Notes under the pieces: model-generated
The model's database searches: none
What the model was told of the DNA's origin: nothing
The model's input: the letters and a program-made list of their open reading frames with translations, nothing else
Shown here: positions 24,930 to 33,340 of the stretch, piece by piece
Layout: every line of letters starts with the position of its first letter
How positions within the stretch are numbered: the first letter of the stretch is position 1
Program-made: the position numbers and the translations under genes
Origin: Streptomyces sp. NBS 14/10
GTDB taxonomy: Bacteria > Actinomycetota > Actinomycetes > Streptomycetales > Streptomycetaceae
NCBI RefSeq assembly: GCF_002224125.1
Contig: NZ_NCSM01000008.1
Span: 96,475 to 160,474, forward strand
DNA: 64,000 nt
Direction of reading: 5' to 3'

Positions 24930-26435
24930 CTATGGCCGCCGTTGTTTCCAGGTCAGCGGTGCCGTGAGGCATACGGCGGCGAGGAGGATGCCGAAGCCGA
25001 CCGTCAGGGCGGTGGTGTAGCCGTGCACGGACGCCCCGGTCGGCGTGGCGTCGGCCTCGGACGCCAGATATGAGGCGGCGGCGCTGGTCGCGATGGTGTT
25101 GAGCAGCGCGGTGCCGAGCGCCGCCCCGAGTTGCTGGGAGGCGTTGTAGGCGGCCGACGCGGCCCCGATGTCGTACGGCCGCACATCCGCGGTCGCCAGA
25201 CCGGCCGTCGAGGTGATGACGCAGCCGAGGCCGAGGCCGGTGAGCACCAGGGCGGGTACGAGATACAGCGGCAGGACGTCCGTGCTGTCCGCAGTCAGAC
25301 GGGTCAGGACGAGCATCCCGGCGGCGGCCGCCATCAGCCCGGGCAGGATCAGCATCGCGGGCGTGACGCGTCCGTGCAGCCTGCCGGCGAGGAGCGTGGA
25401 GCCGAGCAGGGCGGCCAGCGCGTTGATGAGGAGCGTCAGACCCGCCTGGACCGGCGAGTAGCCGAGGACGGTCTGGCTGTAATAGCTCATGAAGAGGTAG
25501 AAGCCGAACATCGCGACGAACATCAGGGTGATCGAGACCAGCGCACCGGCGCGGGTGCGGTGCGCGAGCACGCGCATCGGCAGCAGCGGGTGCTGGGCAC
25601 GCGCCTCGACGGCGGTGAACGCGGCCAGCAGCAGGACGCCGCCGACCAGCAGCGTCAGCACCTTCGGTGAGCCCCAGCCGAGCGGTTCGGCCTCGTTGAA
25701 GGCGTACACCACGGCGCCGAAGCCCGCGGCGCTGAGCAGCGCGCCGGCGACGTCGAGCCGCCCGGCGCCGCGGATCGGGCGGTCCGCCGGCACCACCGCC
25801 GTGCCGAGCACGGCGAACAGGGCGATGGGGACGTTGATGTAAAGGCACCACCGCCAGCTCGCGTACTCGGTCAGCAGCCCCCCGGCGACCAGCCCGAGGG
25901 CCGACCCGGCGGCACCGACCGCGGCGAACACGCCGAACGCCCGGCCCCGTTCGCGCGGTTCGGTGAACGTGGTGGTCAGCAACGACAGCCCGGCGGGCGC
26001 GAGCGCGGCGGCGAAGACACCCTGCAGCGCCCGCGCCCCGAAGAGCATCCCGGGGTTCACGGCGGCCCCGCCCAGCGCGGACGAGGCGGCGAAGCCGACC
26101 AGGCCGATGACGAACGTACGCCGGTGCCCGAGCGCGCCGCTGACCCTGCCGCCGATCAGCAGCAGTCCGCCGAAGGCCAGAGCGTACGCCGTGATCGCCC
26201 ACTGCCGGCTGGCGTCGGACATGCCCAGCGCGCTCTGCGCGGAGGGCAGCGCGATGTTCACGATCGTCCCGTCAAGGACCACGAGCAACTGGGCCGCGCT
26301 GACCGCCAGCAGAGTCCACCACCGCCGCGGTGCGGGGGCGGGACCTTCCGCGTTGTCTTTCCTGTGGTCTTCCGCGTCGTCGTGGGTCTCGACGGCAGGC
26401 TCCGCCCCGGGCGGTTCGATGTCTTGGGAAGTCAT
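24930..26435 (-). CDS. MFS transporter, DHA2 (14-span) family
   Basis: Drug:H+ antiporter-type major facilitator of 501 residues with about 14 membrane segments. Characteristic segments: LLVVLDGTIVNIALPSAQSA in helix 1, QWAITAYALAFGGLLLIGG, then GHRRTFVIGLVGFA (motif A region) and LGLVAGGLLTEYASWRWCLY (motif C region). The cytoplasmic N-terminus is acidic. ATG 26435 (MTSQDIEPPG) was chosen over the TTG 26477 that begins the open frame. It probably exports a toxic compound. The TetR gene upstream points the same way but is 110 bp away and has its own operators, so control is uncertain. Confidence 0.88.
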   Translation of the reverse strand: MTSQDIEPPGAEPAVETHDDAEDHRKDNAEGPAPAPRRWWTLLAVSAAQLLVVLDGTIVNIALPSAQSALGMSDASRQWAITAYALAFGGLLLIGGRVSGALGHRRTFVIGLVGFAASSALGGAAVNPGMLFGARALQGVFAAALAPAGLSLLTTTFTEPRERGRAFGVFAAVGAAGSALGLVAGGLLTEYASWRWCLYINVPIALFAVLGTAVVPADRPIRGAGRLDVAGALLSAAGFGAVVYAFNEAEPLGWGSPKVLTLLVGGVLLLAAFTAVEARAQHPLLPMRVLAHRTRAGALVSITLMFVAMFGFYLFMSYYSQTVLGYSPVQAGLTLLINALAALLGSTLLAGRLHGRVTPAMLILPGLMAAAAGMLVLTRLTADSTDVLPLYLVPALVLTGLGLGCVITSTAGLATADVRPYDIGAASAAYNASQQLGAALGTALLNTIATSAAASYLASEADATPTGASVHGYTTALTVGFGILLAAVCLTAPLTWKQRRP

Positions 26436-26545
26436 GTCTTCGAGTGTTTCGTTGAACCGACTCCGGAGACTTTTCAACGCCCCTGGCCCACAGCTCGGGG
26501 GCGATGAGCGGACAACCCCTCAACCCCGGGGTGAACCCTGGGGCT

Positions 26546-27247
26546 TCACCGCCGAGGCTCAGCGCCTCGTGGGATGCCGGTCAGGTCGGCCATCAGGGCC
26601 ATGTGGTGGTCGAAATACTCTGCGCGTGCCTCGATCGTGTCGTTCAGGCGGCCGAACACCTCGAAGCTGATGAGGCCGAACAGGTGGGTCCAGCCGACGA
26701 ACACGCGGTCGAGCCGTTTCTCCGGCAGGTCGCCCGGGTGTTGGTCGATCAGGCGGCGCAGGTCGGCGCGGACGGGTTCGGGGGGCGGTGATGGCACGGG
26801 CTCCAGGCGCTCCGCGCCGTCGATGGCGATATCGACGAGCAGAAGCACCACTTTCGCGGCCGGCGCCGTGGTGTGGTGCGGCGCGGCGTAACCGGGCACT
26901 GGGCTTCCGTACAGCAGCCCGTACTCAGCGGGATGCGCCAGCGCCCACGTACGCGTGGCGCGGCAGACGGCCATCCATCGGCCGCGCAGGTCGTCACGCG
27001 GAACGGCCGATTCGGCTTCGGTCGCGGCCGCGCCCAGTGCCTCGTAGGCGTCGGTGATCAATGCGGTGAGCAGGGCGTCACGGCTCGGGAAGTACCGGTA
27101 CAGGGCCGAGGCGACGATGTCCATGTCTCTGGCCACGGCCCGTAGGGACAGGTTCACGCCGTCTGTGGCGAGATGCCGCCGCGCGACCTCCTTGATCTCG
27201 CGGTTCATCTCCGAGCGGATGCGGGCACGCAGCGACGACGCGGACAT
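26546..27247 (-). CDS. TetR/AcrR family regulator with WHG-type C-terminal domain
   Basis: Repressor of 233 residues. The helix-turn-helix lies at about residues 34-60 (LSLRAVARDMDIVASALYRY, then FPSRDALL). The C-terminal ligand domain contains TWALAHPAEYGLLYGSPVPG, which marks the WHG subgroup. ATG 27247 matches the usual start (MSASSLRARIRSEMNREI). It is divergent from an NAD(P)-dependent oxidoreductase gene, and the space between holds two copies of a 15-bp palindrome, so it very likely represses itself and the oxidoreductase. Confidence 0.9.
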   Translation of the reverse strand: MSASSLRARIRSEMNREIKEVARRHLATDGVNLSLRAVARDMDIVASALYRYFPSRDALLTALITDAYEALGAAATEAESAVPRDDLRGRWMAVCRATRTWALAHPAEYGLLYGSPVPGYAAPHHTTAPAAKVVLLLVDIAIDGAERLEPVPSPPPEPVRADLRRLIDQHPGDLPEKRLDRVFVGWTHLFGLISFEVFGRLNDTIEARAEYFDHHMALMADLTGIPRGAEPRR

Positions 27248-27288
27248 ATCAGCAGTGTCGCACAGGTTCGAGAACATGAGAACTGGGC

Positions 27289-27303
27289 GAGAACAGTGTT
27301 CTT
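27289..27303. promoter_or_regulatory. TetR operator site 1
   Basis: GAGAACAGTGTTCTT, a 15-bp palindrome with one mismatch and the reverse complement of site 2. It overlaps the -35 hexamer (27302-27307) of the oxidoreductase promoter. Confidence 0.7.
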
Positions 27304-27331
27304 GACAGCGTGACCCCGTGCTGGCTACGGT
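27302..27331 (+). promoter_or_regulatory. Promoter of the oxidoreductase gene
   Basis: TTGACA at 27302-27307 and TACGGT at 27326-27331, separated by 18 bp. It is flanked by operator sites 1 and 2, whose centres are 53 bp apart (about five helical turns). Confidence 0.65.
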
Positions 27332-27341
27332 GTCCTCATTC

Positions 27342-27356
27342 GAGAACACTGTTCTC
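27342..27356. promoter_or_regulatory. TetR operator site 2
   Basis: GAGAACACTGTTCTC, a perfect 15-bp palindrome about a central base pair. It lies just downstream of the -10 hexamer, where bound repressor would block transcription of the oxidoreductase gene. Confidence 0.75.
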
Positions 27357-27383
27357 GGCCGAGTTTGGGGAGAGTGTTCGTTC

Positions 27384-28316
27384 ATGGACCTTCATGTCAT
27401 CGTCGGAGCCGGCCCGGTCGGCGCGGCCACCGCACGGTTGCTCATCGGCAGAGGTGAGCGAGTCCGCCTGATCACCCGCCGCGGCGGCGGGCCGGAACTC
27501 GCCGGGATCGAACGCGTCGCGGCAGACGCGACCGACTCGGACACGCTCGCTCGGCACGCCGAAGGCGCCGTCGCGCTGTACAGCTGCGCGGGCCCCGCCT
27601 ATCACCGCTGGGCCGCCGATTGGCCGCCGCTCGGCACGGCACTCATACGGGCCGCGGAGGCCACCGGCGCGGTGCTCGTCACCACCGGCAACCTGTACGG
27701 CTACGGCCAGGTCGATGTCCCGATGACCGAGCAACTGCCGCTGCGTCCCAACTCGGTGAAGGGCGAGGTCCGGGCCAAACTGTGGGCCGACGCCCTGGCC
27801 GCGCACGAAGCCGGGCGAATCCGTACGGCAGAGGTCCGCGGCTCGGACTACCTGGGCGCGGGCGCCCTCTCCCCGTTCAGCGCCATGGTGCTGCCCAAGG
27901 TGCTCGCCGGTCGGCGCGGTTCCATACCCGCCGACCTGGACGCGCCACACAGCTGGACCTACGTCGGCGACGTGGCCCGCGCCCTTGTCGCGGTCGCCGC
28001 TGACGAGAAGGCGTGGGGGCGACCGTGGCACGTGCCCACCGCGCCTCCGCTGTCCATCCGCGCGCTCGCCACCCGCGCCGCCGAACTGGCGGAAGCACCC
28101 GCCGCCCGCGTGGCCACGATGCCCGGTTTCGCACTCCGGCTCGCAGGGCTCTTCAACCCGGCCGCGCGGGAGATGCTTGAGGTCCAGTACCAGATGCGAC
28201 GGCCCTTCGTACTCGACTCGTCCGCCGCCACGGCAGCTTTCGGGATCGAGCCGACTTCGACCGACGAGGCGTTGCGAGAGACCATCGAGGGCTTGCACAC
28301 GACCACCGTGCGCTGA
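27384..28316 (+). CDS. NAD-dependent epimerase/dehydratase-type oxidoreductase
   Basis: Extended/atypical SDR protein of 310 residues. The Rossmann motif is VIVGAGPVGAATARLL (GxGxxG), followed by a basic segment VRLITRRGGG that suggests NADP preference. The active-site region TGNLYGYGQVDVPMTEQLPL keeps a Tyr but not a clear YxxxK. SWTYVGDVARALVAVAAD is typical of epimerase-like proteins. ATG 27384 follows GGGGAGAG. The divergent TetR repressor probably controls it, so the substrate may be a reactive or toxic small molecule. Confidence 0.85.
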   Translation: MDLHVIVGAGPVGAATARLLIGRGERVRLITRRGGGPELAGIERVAADATDSDTLARHAEGAVALYSCAGPAYHRWAADWPPLGTALIRAAEATGAVLVTTGNLYGYGQVDVPMTEQLPLRPNSVKGEVRAKLWADALAAHEAGRIRTAEVRGSDYLGAGALSPFSAMVLPKVLAGRRGSIPADLDAPHSWTYVGDVARALVAVAADEKAWGRPWHVPTAPPLSIRALATRAAELAEAPAARVATMPGFALRLAGLFNPAAREMLEVQYQMRRPFVLDSSAATAAFGIEPTSTDEALRETIEGLHTTTVR

Positions 28317-28833
28317 TTGTGCTGTCCGGTGAGGTCGATGCCGCCGCAGGTTCGCCCGGGAGGTGGCGGGTCGGAAAGTCACCGGCTTGTTCACGGCCGC
28401 CCTGGTCGACGCCGATGCCGACGCTTCATCCTCCTGGCTGGCCACCGCCTACGTACCCGGCATGCCCCTGGACGAGGCCGCCGCGGTGCACGGCCCCTGG
28501 CCAGTTGCGCCGTACTCGCGCCGCTCCCGTCCCGCGCGGGGCCCGGTACCTGCACGCTCTCACCACCACACTCACCACCGGACTGTTAGCAATTCACGTC
28601 TCCCCCATACACATGGCTTGGGGGGAGTACGACACCCTTGGTTCCGGGTGCGTGGATCTTCGGGCTCGGATGCGCAGCGCTGCTCTGCAGCACCTTGCGG
28701 GCCCCGACCCCAAGACACCCACCCGCACCCTGACGCCGTCACCGCTGGCCTCACCCTGACCTGGAACTCCGGCGTTGCGGATACCGTTCGCCGCCGTCCC
28801 GCGCTGTCGGCCTCTCCGTATAGCTTCACCTGC
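28317..28833 (+). other. 517-bp decayed region
   Basis: No intact gene. The first part holds the Ser/Thr kinase relic at 28345-28500. The rest shows frequent frame breaks and His/Thr/Pro-rich translations in all frames. A weak inverted repeat (CTCCCCC at 28600 / GGGGGAG near 28621) is present. The WGR/propeller gene starts at 28834. Confidence 0.5.
28345..28500 (+). pseudogene. Remnant of a Ser/Thr protein kinase gene
   Basis: Plus-strand frame reads RRFAREVAGRKVTGLFTAAL, then VDADADASSSWLATAYVPGM and PLDEAAAVHGPWP. This is the segment between beta-3/helix C and helix D of the Streptomyces kinases that usually carry a C-terminal propeller. No ATP-binding loop lies upstream, and no HRDxKxxN catalytic loop follows. 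I read it as a relic about 50 codons long. The adjacent intact propeller gene may once have belonged to the same protein, but that is speculation. Confidence 0.65.
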
Positions 28834-30087
28834 ATGACCAGGCTGGATACAACGATGAGGTCGTCGGCCGACCCGGCGAAGGTGAAGTTCTACCGGATCG
28901 CCGTCGAGGGCCCCCGGCTGATCCGCTCGGCGTGGACCGAGGGAAGGCGGCCCCGGGAGACCGTGACGGAGTGCGCGAACGAGCATGAGGCGGCGCGGGG
29001 GTTCGAGGAGCTGCGCTGGAAGAAGCTGCGGGAGGGCTTCGCCTGCGTCGCCGACGCCGGCCAGGCGGCGCGCGGCGCCGTCGTGCTCGACGTCAAGGTC
29101 CCCAACCGGTCCTGGGCCGAGGCGTTCGACCTGTCTCCGGACGGCCGGACCATCGTCGTCGGCACCATGCTCAAGGACGCGTACGGCGCCGAGATCCACC
29201 TGATCGACGTCGCCACCGGACACCGCCGACTGATCCACGCCGAACCAGTGGGCAAGAGGCAGACGTTCGTGCACGCCGTGCACTTCGACGCCGGCGGTGA
29301 GCGCATCGTCTACGCGCTCAATGAGGAAACGCGGCTCTTTGATCCGGCGAGCGGCCAAACCCGGATTCTCGGCCAGTATCGGGAGTTCCAGGACGCCCAC
29401 TTCAACCCGTTCCGCGTCCGTCCTTCGTGGGACGCGGCCCGGCGGCGGCTGCTGCTCTTCGACACGGGCGACCGCGTACGCGTACTCGACGCACTCGACG
29501 CACTCGGCCAGGAATGGAACGAGGTGTTCGCGACGTCCGCGGAAAGGCCCGCCATGCGCTGCTGGGCTGGCGCGCTTTCGCCGTCCGGAAAGCTCATGGC
29601 GCTGTGCTTCACCAAGGGGTCCCGGTACAAGGAGGACGACCCCGAGGTCACCGAGGTCGAGGTCTGGGACATCGACCGGGATACGGTCCTGTGCCGTATC
29701 CCGATGGACCGCAAGCCGCATGCGATCGGCTTCGACCCGGCCGACACGCTGCTGGTCGCCAACCCCGAGTCCGCCGAGGGACCCTGCGCGTACTCCCTGG
29801 AGACCGGCGAACTCATCTGGCACTTCCCGCACCCGAACCCACACCTCACCGACCGCTGGGCCACCTGCTACGGCTGGGCATACTCGCCCGACGGCGCCAC
29901 CCTGGCCATCGGCCGACGGGGCGACACCGACGTCGTCGACGCCGCCACCCGCCACAGCGACCCCGCCTTCGTACGCCACCCAGGGGAGCGCGGCACCGGG
30001 CGCACGTACACGGTCAGGATTTCCGCGGACGGCTCGCTCGTCGCCTCCGGCGGCGACACCGGCCGCATCGTTGTGTGCAAACTCTGA
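28834..30087 (+). CDS. WGR-like domain plus beta-propeller protein
   Basis: Unrecognised cytoplasmic protein of 417 residues. Residues about 12-75 (VKFYRIAVEGPRLIRSAWTE to RWKKLREGFACV) resemble a WGR domain, the module found with PARP and MolR-type proteins, but the central Trp-Gly-Arg is not intact. The rest is a propeller of WD40/TolB-like blades: FDLSPDGRTIVVGTML, VHFDAGGERIVYALN, GALSPSGKLMALCF, AYSPDGATLAIGR and ISADGSLVASGGDTG. No catalytic motif is visible, so a scaffold or sensor role is more likely. It ends 37 bp from the convergent permease gene. Confidence 0.75.
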   Translation: MTRLDTTMRSSADPAKVKFYRIAVEGPRLIRSAWTEGRRPRETVTECANEHEAARGFEELRWKKLREGFACVADAGQAARGAVVLDVKVPNRSWAEAFDLSPDGRTIVVGTMLKDAYGAEIHLIDVATGHRRLIHAEPVGKRQTFVHAVHFDAGGERIVYALNEETRLFDPASGQTRILGQYREFQDAHFNPFRVRPSWDAARRRLLLFDTGDRVRVLDALDALGQEWNEVFATSAERPAMRCWAGALSPSGKLMALCFTKGSRYKEDDPEVTEVEVWDIDRDTVLCRIPMDRKPHAIGFDPADTLLVANPESAEGPCAYSLETGELIWHFPHPNPHLTDRWATCYGWAYSPDGATLAIGRRGDTDVVDAATRHSDPAFVRHPGERGTGRTYTVRISADGSLVASGGDTGRIVVCKL

Positions 30088-30124
30088 GCGGGCGGGGGAG
30101 TCCGTCAGGCGGGGGAAGGGGCTG

Positions 30125-31900
30125 TCAGGCGGGTTCGGCGTTGAGGACGCGCCCGGCGGGGCTGCGGGTGTGGGCCCACGCGGGCAGCGCGGTGAGCGCC
30201 GCGATGGCCAGCAGGACGGCGAGCGCGGCGGTGAGCAGCCACGATCCCGGGGGCGTGACCTGCGTACCGAACAACCAGTACAGGCCGAGCCCGGTCGGAA
30301 CACCCACCGCCACTCCGGGCACGGCGGGCAGGAGTTGCGCGACGCAGAGCGCCGCGACGACCTGGCCGGGTGTGGCGCCGAGGGTACGGGCGATGGACAG
30401 GGCACGCCGGGCCTGTACGGCGGTGCTCCAGCCGAGCAGCACGGTGTTGAGCGTGGACAGCGCCACCAGCGTGAGCGTGACGGCGAGCAGCACCTCGCCG
30501 GTCAGGTCGACCCGCACTTCGACGGGGCCGAACCGCTTGAAGTCGGGCCGGGTGTCGAGTTCGGTGTGCCAGGCGAGCAGGGCCGTGACCATGAGGGTGG
30601 TGACGGCCGTACCTGCGGCGGCCAGGACGGCGCGGCCGGGCCGGCGGGCGAGCAGCCGGATGCCGAGCAGGAGCGGGGTGGGCAGATGCGCCGTCATGGC
30701 GTTCAGCCGCGGGTGGCGCGTGAGCAGGTGCGCCGGGTCGGCCAGGGCGTGGACGGTGCTGGTGCGGGCGGCGCGCAGGGCGGGGCCGAGCGCACCGGTC
30801 AGGGCGACCACCACGGCGAGGAAGATCGCGCCGGTGACGGTGTCGGAGTCCGGAGGGCTGACGGTGTTGAGCAGCCCCGCGCTGGGATCGACCAGGTGGG
30901 GAGCGGCCAGCGTTCCGGCGGTCAGCCCGAGCGCGGAGGCCAGGAGGGTCAGCAGCAGGTACTGCGCCAGCAGGGCGGCGGTGACGGTGGCGGGTCCGGC
31001 GCCGACGGCCTTGAGCAGTGCGGCACGCCGGTTGTCGCGGGCGGCGCGGGTGGTGGCGAGCGCGGCGAGGGTGACCATCGCGGCGATGGCGAGCAGCCAG
31101 CCGCCGACCACCAGGGCGGGCTGGATGGCCCGGATCATGGACAGGTCCCACTGGAGGACGTCCTGCCAGTAGTGGACGTTGACCGTGGAGTCGACCTCGC
31201 TGTCGCGGCCGAACACGGTGTCCTGCCATCGTTTCGTCGCGGTGGGATCGGTCAGCTTCAGCTGGATCAGGTGGACGCTGGGCTCGTCGCCCGCCGCCGC
31301 GCGGGTGTCGGCTGAGGTGAGCCAGATCCTGCCGCCGTAGTCGGACGGCCCGGCCCCCTGCGCGGCGTCGCTCCCGGGATACACCGCGGTGGCCGCGCTG
31401 ATCGCGGTCCCGACGACGGGATAGCCGCGTCCGCTGATGGTGACGCGGTCGCCGACGCGTACGCCGAGTTCTTGCGCGAAGCCGCGTTCGAGCACCGCGC
31501 CGCCGGGGCGCACCCAGGTGCCGGAGGTCACCAGCGGCCGGTCCACGGCGGATGGTGCGGTCTCGCGCCCCTCGACCGAGGAGTGCGCGGTTCGGCCGTG
31601 TGCCTTGATGTAGGTGTCGAACGCGAAGACCGGGTCGGCGTGCGCGGCCACACCGGGCGCGTCCGCCAAGCGTTCGGCCACGCGGGACGGGTCCGTGGCC
31701 GTCGTGGTGGCGATGATGTCGGGCCCCGCGGTGGCCGCGCGGGTCTTCTCGTACCCGCTGACCACGGCGTCGTTGGTCGCCAGTCCGAGGGTCAGACTGG
31801 CGCCGGCGACGGTGACGGCGAGCAGGAACATGACGGCCTCGGCGGGGCGGCGGCGCATATCGCGCAGGACCAGGCGCCACATCAGCAGCAGATGACCCAC
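30125..31900 (-). CDS. FtsX-type ABC transporter permease (MacB-like)
   Basis: Membrane protein of 591 residues. An N-terminal span (AVMFLLAVTVAGASLTLGLA) is followed by a large external domain of about 200 residues (SVEGRETAPSAVDRPLVTSG, VGDRVTISGRGYPVVGTAIS), then three spans of an FtsX core with a LLKAVGAGPATV segment, then a second set (TLGATPGQVVAALCVAQLLP). This layout fits mechanotransmission ABC transporters that export peptides or strip molecules from the membrane. It is coupled to the ATPase gene (stop and start 2 bp apart) and the PadR gene. It lies divergent from the lasso cluster, so a peptide-related role is possible but unproven. Confidence 0.88.
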   Translation of the reverse strand: MGHLLLMWRLVLRDMRRRPAEAVMFLLAVTVAGASLTLGLATNDAVVSGYEKTRAATAGPDIIATTTATDPSRVAERLADAPGVAAHADPVFAFDTYIKAHGRTAHSSVEGRETAPSAVDRPLVTSGTWVRPGGAVLERGFAQELGVRVGDRVTISGRGYPVVGTAISAATAVYPGSDAAQGAGPSDYGGRIWLTSADTRAAAGDEPSVHLIQLKLTDPTATKRWQDTVFGRDSEVDSTVNVHYWQDVLQWDLSMIRAIQPALVVGGWLLAIAAMVTLAALATTRAARDNRRAALLKAVGAGPATVTAALLAQYLLLTLLASALGLTAGTLAAPHLVDPSAGLLNTVSPPDSDTVTGAIFLAVVVALTGALGPALRAARTSTVHALADPAHLLTRHPRLNAMTAHLPTPLLLGIRLLARRPGRAVLAAAGTAVTTLMVTALLAWHTELDTRPDFKRFGPVEVRVDLTGEVLLAVTLTLVALSTLNTVLLGWSTAVQARRALSIARTLGATPGQVVAALCVAQLLPAVPGVAVGVPTGLGLYWLFGTQVTPPGSWLLTAALAVLLAIAALTALPAWAHTRSPAGRVLNAEPA

Positions 31901-31902
31901 GG

Positions 31903-32745
31903 TCAGTCCTCCCAGCTCAAGAGCGTGCCGAGCCGTGTGGTGCCACCGTCAGTGTGCAGGGGGGTGTCGTCGGCCAGCGTGCCGTCGCGCAGGGAGACGA
32001 TGCGGTCGGCGGTGGCGGCGACGCGTTCGTCGTGGGTGACCATGACCAGGGTCTGGCCGGCGGTGCGCAGCTCGTCGAAGAGCCGGAGGATGTCGTGGGT
32101 CGCGGCGCTGTCGAGGTTTCCGGTGGGCTCGTCGGCGAGGACCACCAGCGGCTTGTTGACCAGGGCGCGGGCGATGGCGACCCGCTGCCGCTGCCCGCCG
32201 GACAGCTCCGAGGGCAGATGCCGGGCCCGGTCGGCGAGCCCGACCTGATCGAGGAGTTCGGCGGCGCGGCGGCGGGCGGTACGCGGTGAGGCGCCGGCGA
32301 GCAGCGCGGGCAGCTCGACGTTCTCCGCCGCGGTCAGCTCGTCCATCAGGTGGTACGCCTGGAAGACGAACCCGACGGCGCGGCGCCGCAGCCGGGCCAG
32401 CGCCCGCTCGCCGAGGTCATCCACGCGCCGTCCGCCGAGCCACACCTCGCCCTCGGTGGGCCGGTCGAGACCGCCGAGAAGCTGGAGCAGCGTGGACTTG
32501 CCGCAGCCGCTGGGCCCGGTCACGGCGAGCGTCTGTCCGGTGGGAACATCGAGGTCGACCCCGTCGACGGCCCACACCGCGCTCTGGTCCTCTCCGTACA
32601 CCCGGGCCAGGCCGACCGTACGCAGCACCGGCCCGGCCGCCGCATCCGCCGCACCGTGCCCGCGGCCGGCCCACCCCGCGCCCGGGCTGTCGTCCGTACC
32701 CCGCCGCCGCGACCGGCCCCCGGCCCGCTGACCGTCACTCGTCAT
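31903..32745 (-). CDS. ABC transporter ATP-binding protein (MacB/LolD type)
   Basis: ATPase subunit of 280 residues. Walker A is GPSGCGKSTLLQLLGG, the signature is LSGGQRQRVAIARAL, Walker B is LVVLADEPTGNLD, and the switch His lies in VMVTHDERVA. About 50 basic, Gly-rich residues precede the nucleotide-binding domain. ATG 32745 overlaps the PadR stop by 4 bp (ATGA) and has GAGGAA 4 nt upstream. It is the partner of the FtsX-type permease that follows. Confidence 0.92.
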   Translation of the reverse strand: MTSDGQRAGGRSRRRGTDDSPGAGWAGRGHGAADAAAGPVLRTVGLARVYGEDQSAVWAVDGVDLDVPTGQTLAVTGPSGCGKSTLLQLLGGLDRPTEGEVWLGGRRVDDLGERALARLRRRAVGFVFQAYHLMDELTAAENVELPALLAGASPRTARRRAAELLDQVGLADRARHLPSELSGGQRQRVAIARALVNKPLVVLADEPTGNLDSAATHDILRLFDELRTAGQTLVMVTHDERVAATADRIVSLRDGTLADDTPLHTDGGTTRLGTLLSWED

Positions 32746-33284
32746 CCGTTTCCTCTGCCTTTCCCCCGCCGTATGTGGGCGGACCAGGTCCGCTCGCACG
32801 CCTCCAACCACCGCAGATCGGCCTGCAACCGGAGCGCGATGCCCTCCAGGAGCAGCCCGGCCTCCGAGCCCGTGTCGTGAGCGAGGGCGGCGCGCTGGGT
32901 TTCGGCGAGGCTGCGCATCAGCTCCCGCCGCCGCGCGTCCACGAGCGCGAGCGGATCAGCCAGGCCCGACTCGCCGGCGGCCACCAGCTTCAGGTGGAAC
33001 TCCGCCACGTCCGCTCTGGGCCCGGGGTCCTCGGCCATCCACGCGGCCACCCGCTCCTGCCCGGCCGCGGTCAGCGCGTACACCTTGCGGCGCGGGCCGC
33101 GCACCGGCTCGTCCTCACGCTCCTGGACGACCAGGCCCGCCTTTTCGAGCCGGGTGAGCGTCACATAGATCTGCCCCGCGTTCAGCGTCTCGCCCAACGG
33201 CCCGAGGGCCGCCACCAACCGCCCGCGCAGGTCGTACCCGTGCGATGGCTCCTTGGCCAGCAGCGCCAGCACCACGTCCTGCAC
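32742..33284 (-). CDS. PadR family transcriptional regulator
   Basis: Winged-helix regulator of 180 residues. The HTH part is VVLALLAKEPSHGYDLRGRL, then GQIYVTLTRLEKAGLVVQER and the wing GPRRKVYALTAAGQER. The C-terminal helical dimerisation domain is long, so it is a subfamily 1 member. GTG 33284 has GAGGAGGG about 6 nt upstream and gives the standard N-terminus. It heads an operon with the ABC transporter, which it probably represses until a substrate binds. A clean promoter lies just upstream. Confidence 0.9.
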   Translation of the reverse strand: MQDVVLALLAKEPSHGYDLRGRLVAALGPLGETLNAGQIYVTLTRLEKAGLVVQEREDEPVRGPRRKVYALTAAGQERVAAWMAEDPGPRADVAEFHLKLVAAGESGLADPLALVDARRRELMRSLAETQRAALAHDTGSEAGLLLEGIALRLQADLRWLEACERTWSAHIRRGKGRGNG

Positions 33285-33311
33285 GGACCACCCTCCTCTG
33301 CGACGCCCCAA

Positions 33312-33340
33312 TAGATAGCGGTTAGCCAAAGGGGAGTCAA
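33312..33340 (-). promoter_or_regulatory. Promoter of the PadR-ABC operon
   Basis: On the minus strand, TTGACT (33340-33335) and TATCTA (33317-33312) are separated by 17 bp. The predicted transcription start is near 33305, 20 nt before the GTG. The AT-rich TATCTATTGG around the -10 may also be part of a PadR site. Confidence 0.65.

Noticed and set aside
30105..31880. Second 591-codon frame overlapping the FtsX permease
   Set aside because: It is Arg/Pro/His-rich with no hydrophobic segments; the other frame shows clear membrane helices.
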